Below, piece after piece: positions 7,023 through 14,120 of a DNA stretch of 18,488 nt (its first letter is position 1; every line of letters starts with the position of its first letter). The notes under the pieces were generated by a model that saw nothing but the letters and a program-made list of their open reading frames with translations, made no database searches and had not been told where the DNA came from. This DNA comes from Hyphomicrobiaceae bacterium UBA2767 (lineage in GTDB: Bacteria > Pseudomonadota > Alphaproteobacteria > Rhizobiales > Methyloligellaceae): NCBI GenBank assembly GCA_002352635.1, contig DEIT01000135.1, forward strand, positions 22,475 through 40,962, written 5' to 3'. Made by a program: the position numbers and the translations under genes.

Positions 7023-7796
7023 TTACTCATTCTTGAATGCCGCGCTGCGCTTGTCGATAAAGGCCTGCATCCCCTCTTTCTGATCGGCCATCGCGAAAGT
7101 CGAATAGAACAACCGCCGTTCAAAGAGAATTCCTTCCGCCAGTGTCGTCTCATAGGCCCGGTCGACCGATTCCTTCACCATGAACACTGCAGGCCTCGAA
7201 AACGACGCGATTTTTTCAGCGGTTTTGAGTGCATCGTCCAGTAGCGTGTCCGCCGGCACGACTCTGCTGACCAGCCCAGCCCGCTCCGCCTCCTCGGCGT
7301 CCATAAATCGCCCCGTCAGGCACATTTCCATTGCTTTCGACTTGCCGACGAGGCGGGTAAGGCGTTGCGTACCGCCGGCCCCGGGCAATATCGCCAAATT
7401 GATTTCCGGTTGGCCGAAGACCGCCGTATCCGCCGCAATGATGAAATCGCACATCATGGCAAGTTCGCAGCCGCCACCAAGCGCATACCCGGAAACGGCG
7501 GCAATCACCGGCACGCGGCAGCGCGCGACCCGCTCCCATGGATGAAGGAAATCCTCCTTATATGCCTGCATGTAGGACTTTGGCTGCATCTCCTTGACGT
7601 CGGCTCCTGCCGCAAACGCCTTTTCGCTTCCCGTAATGACGATGCACCCGATTTGATCGTCGGCTTCGAACTTGTCGAGGGCCTTTCCCATCTCCAGATT
7701 AAGCTCTGTGTTCAGCGCATTGAGCGCATCTGGACGGTTAAGGGTTATCAGCCCCACCTTACCCTTCTTCTTTGCAATGATGTTTTCGTAGGCCAT
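7023..7796 (-). CDS. Enoyl-CoA hydratase (crotonase family)
   Basis: The enzyme adds water to trans-2-enoyl-CoA in fatty acid or related acyl-CoA degradation. From the ATG at 7796 the product is 257 residues, typical for short crotonases; AGGGA lies six to seven bases upstream. The open frame runs on to 7904 but overlaps the end of mutM, so that extension is rejected. Seen: LITLNRPDALNALN near the N-terminus, the oxyanion-hole segments AFAAGADVKEM and ALGGGCELAM, and the second catalytic glutamate in GQPEINLAILPGAGGTQRL. Both acid-base glutamates of true hydratases are therefore present. It lies 67 bases after mutM in the same direction; this pair next to rpsT is a conserved alphaproteobacterial arrangement. 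The exact acyl chain preference cannot be read. Confidence 0.93.
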   Translation of the reverse strand: MAYENIIAKKKGKVGLITLNRPDALNALNTELNLEMGKALDKFEADDQIGCIVITGSEKAFAAGADVKEMQPKSYMQAYKEDFLHPWERVARCRVPVIAAVSGYALGGGCELAMMCDFIIAADTAVFGQPEINLAILPGAGGTQRLTRLVGKSKAMEMCLTGRFMDAEEAERAGLVSRVVPADTLLDDALKTAEKIASFSRPAVFMVKESVDRAYETTLAEGILFERRLFYSTFAMADQKEGMQAFIDKRSAAFKNE

Positions 7797-7863
7797 GTCG
7801 ATTCCCTGGTTCAAAAAAAGGATCTGCGTTACTGGATCGAAAAAATGGCGAAGGTGGCGGGGG

Positions 7864-8748
7864 TTAGCGTTGGCAGAGTGGGCAAAAAAACGTGGACCGC
7901 CCACCTTGTTTGATACGCCGGATGGTCCCTCCGCAGCCCGGCCGCGCGCACTCTAGTCCCTCTCGGCCATAGACCGCAAACGAATGCTGGAAATAGCCGA
8001 GGTCACCCTGCGGAGCATGATAGTCCCTCAATGTGGATCCTCCGGCCTCGATCGCATCCTCAAGCACGGCCTTAATCTCCGGCACCAGTCGCTCCGCCTG
8101 AGAGGTTGCCTTGCCGGTCCGCGTGGCCAGCACACTCGCCTTGCGCCGCGGCGAGAGACCAGCACGATATAGCGCCTCACACACATATATATTGCCGAGC
8201 CCGGCGACGATCCTCTGATCGAGCAGTGCGGATTTGAGATTCGCCTGTTTCCCTTTGCACCGTTCTGCGAGATGGCCCGGCGTCAATCCCTCACCCAGAG
8301 GTTCAACGCCAATCCCCGCCATCAACTTGTGCGTTGCAAGTTCAGCGTCCTTCACCAGCAACATGAATCCGAAACGGCGCGCGTCATTGTATGTGATCGT
8401 CGCGCCGTTGCTCATCGCGAACACAACATGGTCATGCCGGCCATCACTTCCATTTTCGTGAAGAAACTCCCCCGGTTTCTGGGCGTTGACGCCAGCATGA
8501 CGTATGACAAACCGCCCGCTCATACCGAGATGCATTATGAGGACTTCACCGCCCTCTACGTGTGCAAGCAGATATTTCGCGCGCCGCCCAAGCGTAGTAA
8601 TCTGCTTTCCCGTCAGTCGCTCCACAAAACGATCCGGAAAGGGGAAGCGCAAATCCGGACGACGTTGTTCCACCCGTTCAAAACGCGCATCCACCAGAAC
8701 GCCCTCAAGGCCCCGGCGTACGGTCTCAACTTCGGGAAGTTCAGGCAT
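7864..8748 (-). CDS. mutM: Formamidopyrimidine-DNA glycosylase (Fpg/MutM)
   Basis: MutM removes 8-oxoguanine and formamidopyrimidines from DNA and nicks the abasic site. The start must be the ATG at 8748, because the mature protein needs Pro2 as the catalytic nucleophile and Glu3 next to it: the protein begins MPELPEVETVRRGL. The frame upstream to 8799 is rejected. The product is 294 residues, the usual length. Seen also: HLGMSGRF (lesion-recognition loop region), the helix-two-turn-helix segment with GLGNIYVCEALYRAGLSP, and a C-terminal zinc finger with Cys-X4-Cys (CARPGC) and Cys-X2-Cys (CPLC), ending in QR. The gene is divergent from ubiE across 85 bases and is followed by the enoyl-CoA hydratase gene. 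Confidence 0.96.
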   Translation of the reverse strand: MPELPEVETVRRGLEGVLVDARFERVEQRRPDLRFPFPDRFVERLTGKQITTLGRRAKYLLAHVEGGEVLIMHLGMSGRFVIRHAGVNAQKPGEFLHENGSDGRHDHVVFAMSNGATITYNDARRFGFMLLVKDAELATHKLMAGIGVEPLGEGLTPGHLAERCKGKQANLKSALLDQRIVAGLGNIYVCEALYRAGLSPRRKASVLATRTGKATSQAERLVPEIKAVLEDAIEAGGSTLRDYHAPQGDLGYFQHSFAVYGREGLECARPGCGGTIRRIKQGGRSTFFCPLCQR

Positions 8749-8794
8749 TGTACGTAAACCGTCTTTTTCGATTGCCGCATCCGACCGCGCCGCG

Positions 8795-8827
8795 ACCATA
8801 GCCTGGCATCTGGGGCTGCGCTATGGT
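8795..8827. promoter_or_regulatory. 8-bp inverted repeat in the mutM-ubiE divergent promoter region
   Basis: ACCATAGC (8795-8802) and GCTATGGT (8820-8827) form a perfect 8-bp inverted repeat with a 17-base spacer, ending six bases before the ubiE ATG. Centre-to-centre distance of the arms is 25 bases. It may be an operator for either gene or a leader hairpin for ubiE. The repeat is seen; the role is inferred from position. Confidence 0.4.
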
Positions 8828-8833
8828 TGACCC

Positions 8834-9613
8834 ATGAGCGGATCAACATCGGAAAATAGCGGCCACAGCGAGGACGAGCAATTCGGTTTTACGCCCGTGG
8901 CTCATGGCGAACGGCAGAAACGCGTCAAGCAGGTCTTTGCCCGCGTGGCCAATCGCTACGACCTGATGAACGATCTCATGTCCGGCGGCCTCCACCGGTT
9001 GTGGAAAGACGACATGATCACATGGCTCGCGCCACCGAAGAATGCGCGGGCCTATCACCTTATTGATGTCGCAGGCGGTACGGGCGATATCGCCGCGAGG
9101 TTTCTCAAGACTGCGGGAGCAGGTGCCAGCTGCACACTGTGCGATATTTCCGCGGAAATGCTGAAGGTTGCCCAGGACCGCTTTGCGGGGGTCGAACCAT
9201 CACGGCTGCAGATTGTGCTGGGCGACGCGGCCGCACTGCCATTTCCAGCCAATTCATCGGACGCCTACACAATCGCTTTTGGAATCCGCAACGTAACGCG
9301 TATAGAAGACGCTCTTCAGCAGGCATTCCGTGTGCTCAAGCCAGGCGGACGGTTTCTCTGTCTCGAATTTTCACACGTGGACGTGCCATTGCTCGATACG
9401 CTTTACGATCAATATTCCTTCAAGGCGATCCCTGCACTCGGCGGTATCGTTGCTGGCGACCGGGATTCTTACAAATATCTTGTCGAAAGCATCCGCAACT
9501 TTCCCGATCAGGACACGTTCGCCACTTTGATGGGGGACGCGGGATTTGAACAGGTGCGTTACCGCAATCTCACCGGCGGCATTGCCGCAATCCACTCAGG
9601 CTGGAAACTTTAA
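8834..9613 (+). CDS. ubiE: Ubiquinone/menaquinone C-methyltransferase UbiE
   Basis: UbiE is a SAM-dependent methyltransferase that methylates the ring carbon of the ubiquinone precursor (2-polyprenyl-6-methoxy-1,4-benzoquinol), and of demethylmenaquinone where that pathway exists. The product is 259 residues. Seen: the family signature YDLMNDLMSGGLHRLW at 42-57, the SAM-binding motif DVAGGTGD at 78-85, and the second signature RVLKPGGRFLCLEFS. The N-terminal 25 residues are a variable acidic extension seen in alphaproteobacterial forms. No strong ribosome binding site precedes the ATG at 8834. It is divergent from mutM and 19 bases upstream of ubiB, so both ubiquinone genes are likely cotranscribed. 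No menaquinone genes are visible here, so the ubiquinone role is preferred. Confidence 0.95.
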   Translation: MSGSTSENSGHSEDEQFGFTPVAHGERQKRVKQVFARVANRYDLMNDLMSGGLHRLWKDDMITWLAPPKNARAYHLIDVAGGTGDIAARFLKTAGAGASCTLCDISAEMLKVAQDRFAGVEPSRLQIVLGDAAALPFPANSSDAYTIAFGIRNVTRIEDALQQAFRVLKPGGRFLCLEFSHVDVPLLDTLYDQYSFKAIPALGGIVAGDRDSYKYLVESIRNFPDQDTFATLMGDAGFEQVRYRNLTGGIAAIHSGWKL

Positions 9614-9632
9614 AGGGTAAGCTCGCGGCGAG

Positions 9633-11213
9633 ATGATCGGCACAATATTCAACTTGGCGCGGCTTGCACGGGCCGGCTTCACAATTTTGCGCTATGGCGC
9701 GCGGGTCGTGCCGGAGAATGCCGACCTGCCGGAACCGGTCAGGCTGTTTGCGCGCATGACTGCCCCCTTGCGCAAGAAAGGACGGGAATCCGGCAATGAG
9801 CAAAAATTATCCGCCGCACTGACCGCGCTGGGGCCAAGTTACATCAAACTCGGCCAGTTTCTCGCCACCCGCGACGACGTTATCGGACGCGAACTTGCGC
9901 AGGATCTGGCGAAACTCCAGGACAAACTGCCGCCGTTTTCGATGAATGAGGCGCGCACGGCCGTCAAAGATGCCCTGGGGGAGCCGGTTGAAAGCGTTTT
10001 TGAGGAGTTTGGAGAACCTGTCGCCGCCGCATCCATAGCGCAGGTGCACAAGGCAGCCGTCAAGGACAAAGACGGCGCCCTCAAGCCCGTTGCCGTGAAA
10101 GTCCTGCGGCCACGTGTCGAAAGCCGCTTCCGCAAGGACCTCGATAGTTACTATTTCGCTGCGCGCATGATCGAACGGTTTCATCCCCCGACGCGCCGTC
10201 TGCGCCCCTATGCGATCGTCGATACCCTCGCCAAATCTGTGGCCGTCGAAATGGATCTGCGAATGGAGGCGGCGGCTATATCAGAGATGGCGGAAAACAC
10301 CGCTGATGATGAGGACTTCCGGGTACCCACAGTGGATTGGACGCGGAACGCGCGGCGTGTGCTGACACTTGAATGGATTGATGGCATTCCGATTTCCGAC
10401 CACGCCGCCCTTGAGACGGAGGGCCATGACCTCAAGAAGCTGGGCGCAACCTTGATTCAGTCGTTTCTCCGCCATGCCATGCGTGACGGGTTCTTTCACG
10501 CAGACATGCATCCGGGCAATCTGTTCGTTGACGATAGGGGCCGCATCGTTGCCGTTGATTTTGGCATTATGGGCCGGCTCACTCCCCGTGAACGTCGGTT
10601 TCTGGCAGAAATCCTGCACGGCTTCATCACCCGCAACTACCGCCGCGTGTCCGAAGTCCACTTTGAGGCTGGATATGTGCCACGCAGTCAGTCGGTCGAA
10701 ATGTTTGCGCAGGCGCTCAGGGCCATTGGCGAACCACTGATGGATCGCACCGCGGATGAAATTTCCATGTCCCACCTGCTGGGACAACTCCTGCAATACA
10801 CAGAAGTGTTCGACATGCAGACCCAGCCGCAACTGCTGATGCTGCAAAAGACCATGGTCGTGGTTGAGGGAGTGGGGCGCATGCTCGACCCACAGCTCAA
10901 CATGTGGAACACCGCGGAGCCCGTCGTCACGGCATGGATGGAGAAAAATCTCGGCGTCGAAGGGAAGCTGCAGGATGCAGCCGACGGTGTGGGGCAAGTC
11001 GGACATTTTGTAGGCGAAATTCCGCGCCTTCTTTCGAGTGCGGAATCAGCGGCCGAAGCCTTCGCCGACATGGCCCATGACGGGTTGAGGCTCGATGATG
11101 CCACCATTGCCAGGATGGCCGAAGAGCAGAGCCGCCAGGGACGGGCCGGACGCACAGCTTTGTGGATTGGCGCACTCTCACTGGCCGCAATCGCCTTCAG
11201 CATGTTGTTCTGA
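9633..11213 (+). CDS. ubiB: Ubiquinone biosynthesis ATPase/kinase-like protein UbiB
   Basis: UbiB belongs to the atypical ABC1/ADCK/UbiB protein-kinase-like family and supports ubiquinone synthesis at the inner membrane, probably by ATPase activity that helps extract lipid precursors. The product is 526 residues. Family motifs in order: KLGQ at 72-75 (the KxGQ motif that inhibits true kinase activity), the Ala-rich loop AAASIAQVH at 131-139, invariant Lys in VAVKV at 153-157, the ExD and EA elements in EMDLRMEA at 206-213, the catalytic-loop-like HADMHPGN at 289-296, and DFG at 309-311. The C-terminus has one clear hydrophobic segment, about residues 508-526, that probably anchors it in the membrane. 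It follows ubiE by 19 bases. Its stop codon touches the first arm of the coaBC upstream inverted repeat. Confidence 0.95.
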   Translation: MIGTIFNLARLARAGFTILRYGARVVPENADLPEPVRLFARMTAPLRKKGRESGNEQKLSAALTALGPSYIKLGQFLATRDDVIGRELAQDLAKLQDKLPPFSMNEARTAVKDALGEPVESVFEEFGEPVAAASIAQVHKAAVKDKDGALKPVAVKVLRPRVESRFRKDLDSYYFAARMIERFHPPTRRLRPYAIVDTLAKSVAVEMDLRMEAAAISEMAENTADDEDFRVPTVDWTRNARRVLTLEWIDGIPISDHAALETEGHDLKKLGATLIQSFLRHAMRDGFFHADMHPGNLFVDDRGRIVAVDFGIMGRLTPRERRFLAEILHGFITRNYRRVSEVHFEAGYVPRSQSVEMFAQALRAIGEPLMDRTADEISMSHLLGQLLQYTEVFDMQTQPQLLMLQKTMVVVEGVGRMLDPQLNMWNTAEPVVTAWMEKNLGVEGKLQDAADGVGQVGHFVGEIPRLLSSAESAAEAFADMAHDGLRLDDATIARMAEEQSRQGRAGRTALWIGALSLAAIAFSMLF

Positions 11214-11290
11214 AACTTACATCAAACGCAATCTATAGCTTCAGTAGCAATTTTCATCCTTTGGATGTAAGTTTTTAATATGAAACTTGC
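11213..11290. promoter_or_regulatory. Candidate operator of coaBC: three AAACTTRC sites in inverted arrangement
   Basis: AAACTTACATC (11213-11223) and its exact reverse complement GATGTAAGTTT (11264-11274) form an 11-bp inverted repeat with a 40-base spacer. A third copy, AAACTTGC (11283-11290), starts one base after the coaBC ATG. It forms a second dyad with GTAAGTTT (11267-11274) around an 8-base spacer that contains the start codon. A possible -10 box TATAGC (11234-11239) lies between the first and second arms, with only a poor -35. Because CoaBC here has its own DNA-binding domain, autoregulation through these sites is the simplest reading. This is inference; the repeats themselves are exact. 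Confidence 0.55.
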
Positions 11291-12716
11291 TCAATGGCTT
11301 AAGTCGAACGATATCTCCGCGCGCGAGTTTGCGGCGCGGGTCAAAACTACCGAGGCCACCGTCAGCCGACTCAGAAATGGCCGCGCACAGCCGTCCATGG
11401 AATTGGCGCAAAAGATCATGACGGCAACCGGCGGCGCGGTAACGCCGAATGATTTTCTCGACTTCAGCCCTTCCGGCCAGACGGGAGAAGACAGGCTCAC
11501 AGGATCTCGCATCCTGCTGATCATAGCGGGCGGCATTGCCGCCTATAAGAGCCTGGACCTGATCCGGCGGTTAAGGGAACGTGGTGCAAATATACGCGTC
11601 ATCTTGACCCGTGCGGGTCAGGAATTTGTGACCCCCTTGTCCGTTGGTGCTATTGCCGGGTCGGCCCCCTATACCGATCTATTCGATACACACACCGAAT
11701 TTGACGTGGGGCATATTCGTCTTGCACGCGACAGCGGCGCCATAGTTGTCGCGCCTGCGACAGCAGACCTTCTGGCAAAAATGGCGAACGGGCATGCCAG
11801 TGACCTCGCAACCGCTGTCATTTTGGCAACAAATTCGCCAATTTTGCTTGCTCCGGCCATGAATCCAAGCATGTGGGCCCATGCTGCAACACAAAGGAAC
11901 GTCAGCCAGCTCGCTGCGGATGGGCTCAGTGTCGTCGGACCGAACGAAGGGCAAATGGCGGAAGCAAACGAGGCCGGCGTTGGCCGTATGGCTGAAGTGC
12001 CGGAGATCATTGCGGCAGTGGAGGGCCTCCTCGACCCACATGGCGTAAAACCCCTGGCTGGCAAACACATGATCGTAACGTCAGGTCCGACCCATGAACC
12101 GATCGACCCGGTGCGCTACATCGCCAACCGCTCGTCCGGAAAACAAGGTCATGCCATTGCCGAAGCGGCAGCGCGAGCCGGTGCGCGCGTGACACTTGTG
12201 TCGGGGCCGGTGCAGATCCCCGATCCACCTGGCGTGGACGCGGTCCATGTGGAATCAGCACAGGAGATGCTTGCCGCGGTTCAATCCGCGCTTCCTGCAG
12301 ACGTCGGAATTTTCACCGCAGCCGTTGCCGACTGGCGGACTGAAAACCAGGCGACGCAGAAAATGAAAAAAAAGAACGGGATTGAAGAGATGTCTCTTTC
12401 ACTGGTGCAGAACCCGGATATTCTGAAGACCATCTCAAATGCCGCAGAGCGCCCGGAATTTGTCATCGGTTTCGCTGCGGAGACCGAGAAAGTGATAGAT
12501 TCGGCGAAAACAAAGCGGCGTAACAAGGGATGCGACTGGATCGTGGCCAATGACGTTGGTCATGCACGCGGTGTCATGGGTGGCGAGGTGAACGCAGTCC
12601 ATCTGGTGACGGAAAGGGAAGTCGAGGACTGGCCGGAAATGACCAAGGATGAGGTGGCTGAGAGGCTGATTGCGCGTTTGGGAGATCATCTCGCACAAAA
12701 CAAGGCATCTGCGTGA
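11280..12716 (+). CDS. coaBC: CoaBC with an N-terminal helix-turn-helix domain
   Basis: Bifunctional enzyme of CoA synthesis: the CoaB part ligates cysteine to 4'-phosphopantothenate using CTP, and the FMN-dependent CoaC part decarboxylates the product to 4'-phosphopantetheine. At 478 residues it is about 70 longer than usual. Residues 1-60 form a Cro/CI-type helix-turn-helix, with SAREFAARVKTTEATVSRLRNG at 13-34 split across helices 2 and 3 and the family-like TATGGAVTPNDFL at 48-60. CoaC runs from about 75: GGIAAYKS at 84-91, catalytic His145 in GHIRLAR, and PAMNPSMW at 192-199. CoaB runs from about 257: TSGPTHEPIDPVRYIANRSSGKQG, AAVADWR at 347-353, KMKKK at 361-365 and ANDV at 423-426. The cysteine of the usual ACGxxGxGRM flap is Ala229 here. 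The frame is continuous. Its 3' end overlaps dut by four bases. Confidence 0.95.
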   Translation: MKLAQWLKSNDISAREFAARVKTTEATVSRLRNGRAQPSMELAQKIMTATGGAVTPNDFLDFSPSGQTGEDRLTGSRILLIIAGGIAAYKSLDLIRRLRERGANIRVILTRAGQEFVTPLSVGAIAGSAPYTDLFDTHTEFDVGHIRLARDSGAIVVAPATADLLAKMANGHASDLATAVILATNSPILLAPAMNPSMWAHAATQRNVSQLAADGLSVVGPNEGQMAEANEAGVGRMAEVPEIIAAVEGLLDPHGVKPLAGKHMIVTSGPTHEPIDPVRYIANRSSGKQGHAIAEAAARAGARVTLVSGPVQIPDPPGVDAVHVESAQEMLAAVQSALPADVGIFTAAVADWRTENQATQKMKKKNGIEEMSLSLVQNPDILKTISNAAERPEFVIGFAAETEKVIDSAKTKRRNKGCDWIVANDVGHARGVMGGEVNAVHLVTEREVEDWPEMTKDEVAERLIARLGDHLAQNKASA

Positions 12717-13189
12717 CTGCGGCGGCGCCTTCAGGCGTGATGCGCGTGGGTCTGCGCCGTCTCGAGCATGGCGACGGATTGCCGTTGCCAGAGCAGAAAA
12801 GCGATCACGCTGCCGGAATGGATCTCGCGGCAGCAACACCAGACCGCGAACCACTCACTATCGCTCCCGGCGCACGTGCGCTGATACCCACCGGGTTCGC
12901 TATGGAATTGCCCGCAGGATATGAGGCACAAGTCCGCCCCCGCTCTGGCCTCGCCCACAAACACGGCGTCACTGTCCTCAACGCACCAGGCACAATCGAC
13001 GCTGACTACCGGGGCGAAGTAAAAGTGTTGCTGATCAATCACGGAGACGAACCCTTTGCGATTGAGCGAGGCATGCGCATTGCCCAGCTCGTGGTCCAGC
13101 CCGTACCCCGCGTCACTCTCGTCGAAGTTGAAGAGCTGAACGAAACCGCAAGGGGGCAAGGCGGGTTCGGTTCAACCGGAACCGGTTAG
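12713..13189 (+). CDS. dut: Deoxyuridine 5'-triphosphate nucleotidohydrolase (dUTPase)
   Basis: Dut hydrolyses dUTP to dUMP and pyrophosphate, keeping uracil out of DNA and supplying dUMP for thymidylate synthesis. It is a homotrimeric dUTPase of 158 residues. All five family motifs are seen: AAGMDLAA (1), RPRSGLA (2), GTIDADYRGEVKVLLIN (3), RIAQLVV (4) and the Gly-rich C-terminal arm RGQGGFGSTG (5). The GTG at 12713 overlaps the coaBC stop as GTGA, which points to translational coupling; an ATG at 12740 is an alternative that would remove nine residues. The coaBC-dut pair is conserved in this position in many alphaproteobacteria. Confidence 0.96.
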   Translation: MTAAAPSGVMRVGLRRLEHGDGLPLPEQKSDHAAGMDLAAATPDREPLTIAPGARALIPTGFAMELPAGYEAQVRPRSGLAHKHGVTVLNAPGTIDADYRGEVKVLLINHGDEPFAIERGMRIAQLVVQPVPRVTLVEVEELNETARGQGGFGSTGTG

Positions 13190-13220
13190 GCGGGTTGTGT
13201 ATACTGGCGAGCAACCCCGC
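13190..13220. repeat. Hairpin between dut and the MoeB-family gene
   Basis: GCGGGTTG (13190-13197) pairs with CAACCCCGC (13212-13220) with one bulged C around a 14-base loop. The loop contains TATACT (13200-13205) preceded by TG, which resembles a -10 box, but no -35 is seen at normal spacing. No T-run follows, so it is not a typical terminator. It may affect expression of the downstream gene. Confidence 0.35.
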
Positions 13221-13228
13221 CATGGAGT

Positions 13229-14074
13229 ATGAGTCTCCTCATGAAGCTTACACCGGAAGAAATCGAGCGCTACAAGCGCCATCTGGTGCTGCACGAGGTC
13301 GGTGGACAGGGCCAGCAGAAGCTGAAGGAGTCAAAGGTTCTGGTTGTCGGTGCCGGCGGTCTCGGCTCACCGCTGCTTATGTATCTGGCCGCCGCCGGGG
13401 TGGGCACGATCGGCATTGTCGACGACGACCGGGTCAGCCTCGACAATCTTCAGCGTCAGGTCATTCACGACACCGACCAAGTGGGCACGCTCAAGACCGA
13501 GAGTGCCGCGGATGCCATCTCCAGGCTCAACCCCCATATCGAGCTGCAAATTCACTCCGAGCGGCTCACGGCTCACAACGCGCTTGAGTTGATTTCAGGC
13601 TACGACATCGTTGCTGACGGGTCCGACAATTTCGCCACGCGATATCTTGTCAATGACGCCTGTTTCTTTGCCAAGCGTCCGCTGGTGTTTGCAGCCCTTG
13701 GCCCTTTCGACGGCTACCTCACCACTTTCCGCGCATTTGAGAGTGGCGAAGACGGTAAGCCCTATCCCAGTTACCGGTGCATCTTTCCTGAAGCTCCCCC
13801 GCCAGGCACGGTGGCCAATTGCTCCGAAGTCGGCATCCTCGGCGCTATCGCCGGTGTGATGGGTACGCTGCAGGCCGTCGAAGTGCTCAAAGAGCTGGTT
13901 GGCATCGGCGAGACGCTTGCGGGGCGGCTGATGATCTACGACGCGCGCGCCTGCCGGTTTGAAAACGTGAATGTCGCCTGGGATCCAGCCAACCCGCTCT
14001 CGGGCGAAAACCCTACCATCACGGATCTATCCATCCATATGACCAACCCTGTGGCGGAAGCCTGTGACGCCTAG
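13229..14074 (+). CDS. moeB: MoeB/ThiF-family E1-like adenylyltransferase
   Basis: Enzymes of this family adenylate the C-terminal glycine of small sulfur carriers (MoaD for molybdopterin, ThiS for thiamine). The product is 281 residues. Seen: the nucleotide-binding loop VGAGGLGSP at 40-48, DDDRVSLDNLQRQ at 65-77 with the conserved Asp and Arg, KTESAA at 89-94, the Asp-rich DGSDNFATRYLVND at 130-143, and Cys198 in ANCSEVGILG, matching the conserved cysteine of the family. The zinc-site cysteines are mostly missing: only Cys184 of CxxC remains (Ser181 is first), and the second pair reads DPANPLSG. The start is ATG 13229 or ATG 13241; neither has an ideally placed ribosome binding site. Whether it serves molybdopterin, thiamine or another carrier cannot be told, and no MoaD or ThiS is nearby. 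Confidence 0.85.
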   Translation: MSLLMKLTPEEIERYKRHLVLHEVGGQGQQKLKESKVLVVGAGGLGSPLLMYLAAAGVGTIGIVDDDRVSLDNLQRQVIHDTDQVGTLKTESAADAISRLNPHIELQIHSERLTAHNALELISGYDIVADGSDNFATRYLVNDACFFAKRPLVFAALGPFDGYLTTFRAFESGEDGKPYPSYRCIFPEAPPPGTVANCSEVGILGAIAGVMGTLQAVEVLKELVGIGETLAGRLMIYDARACRFENVNVAWDPANPLSGENPTITDLSIHMTNPVAEACDA

Positions 14075-14120
14075 GCGTCCAATCTGAAGTCCGCCACCTA
14101 ACAACAGACGAGCCTCGTAA

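Noticed and set aside
7797..7904. N-terminal extension of the enoyl-CoA hydratase to 293 residues
   Set aside because: It would overlap the end of mutM by 41 bases, and the ATG at 7796 has a good AGGGA site and the family N-terminus.
10281..11006. Minus-strand open frame of 241 codons
   Set aside because: Completely antisense to ubiB, whose kinase-like motifs are intact; no recognisable domain.
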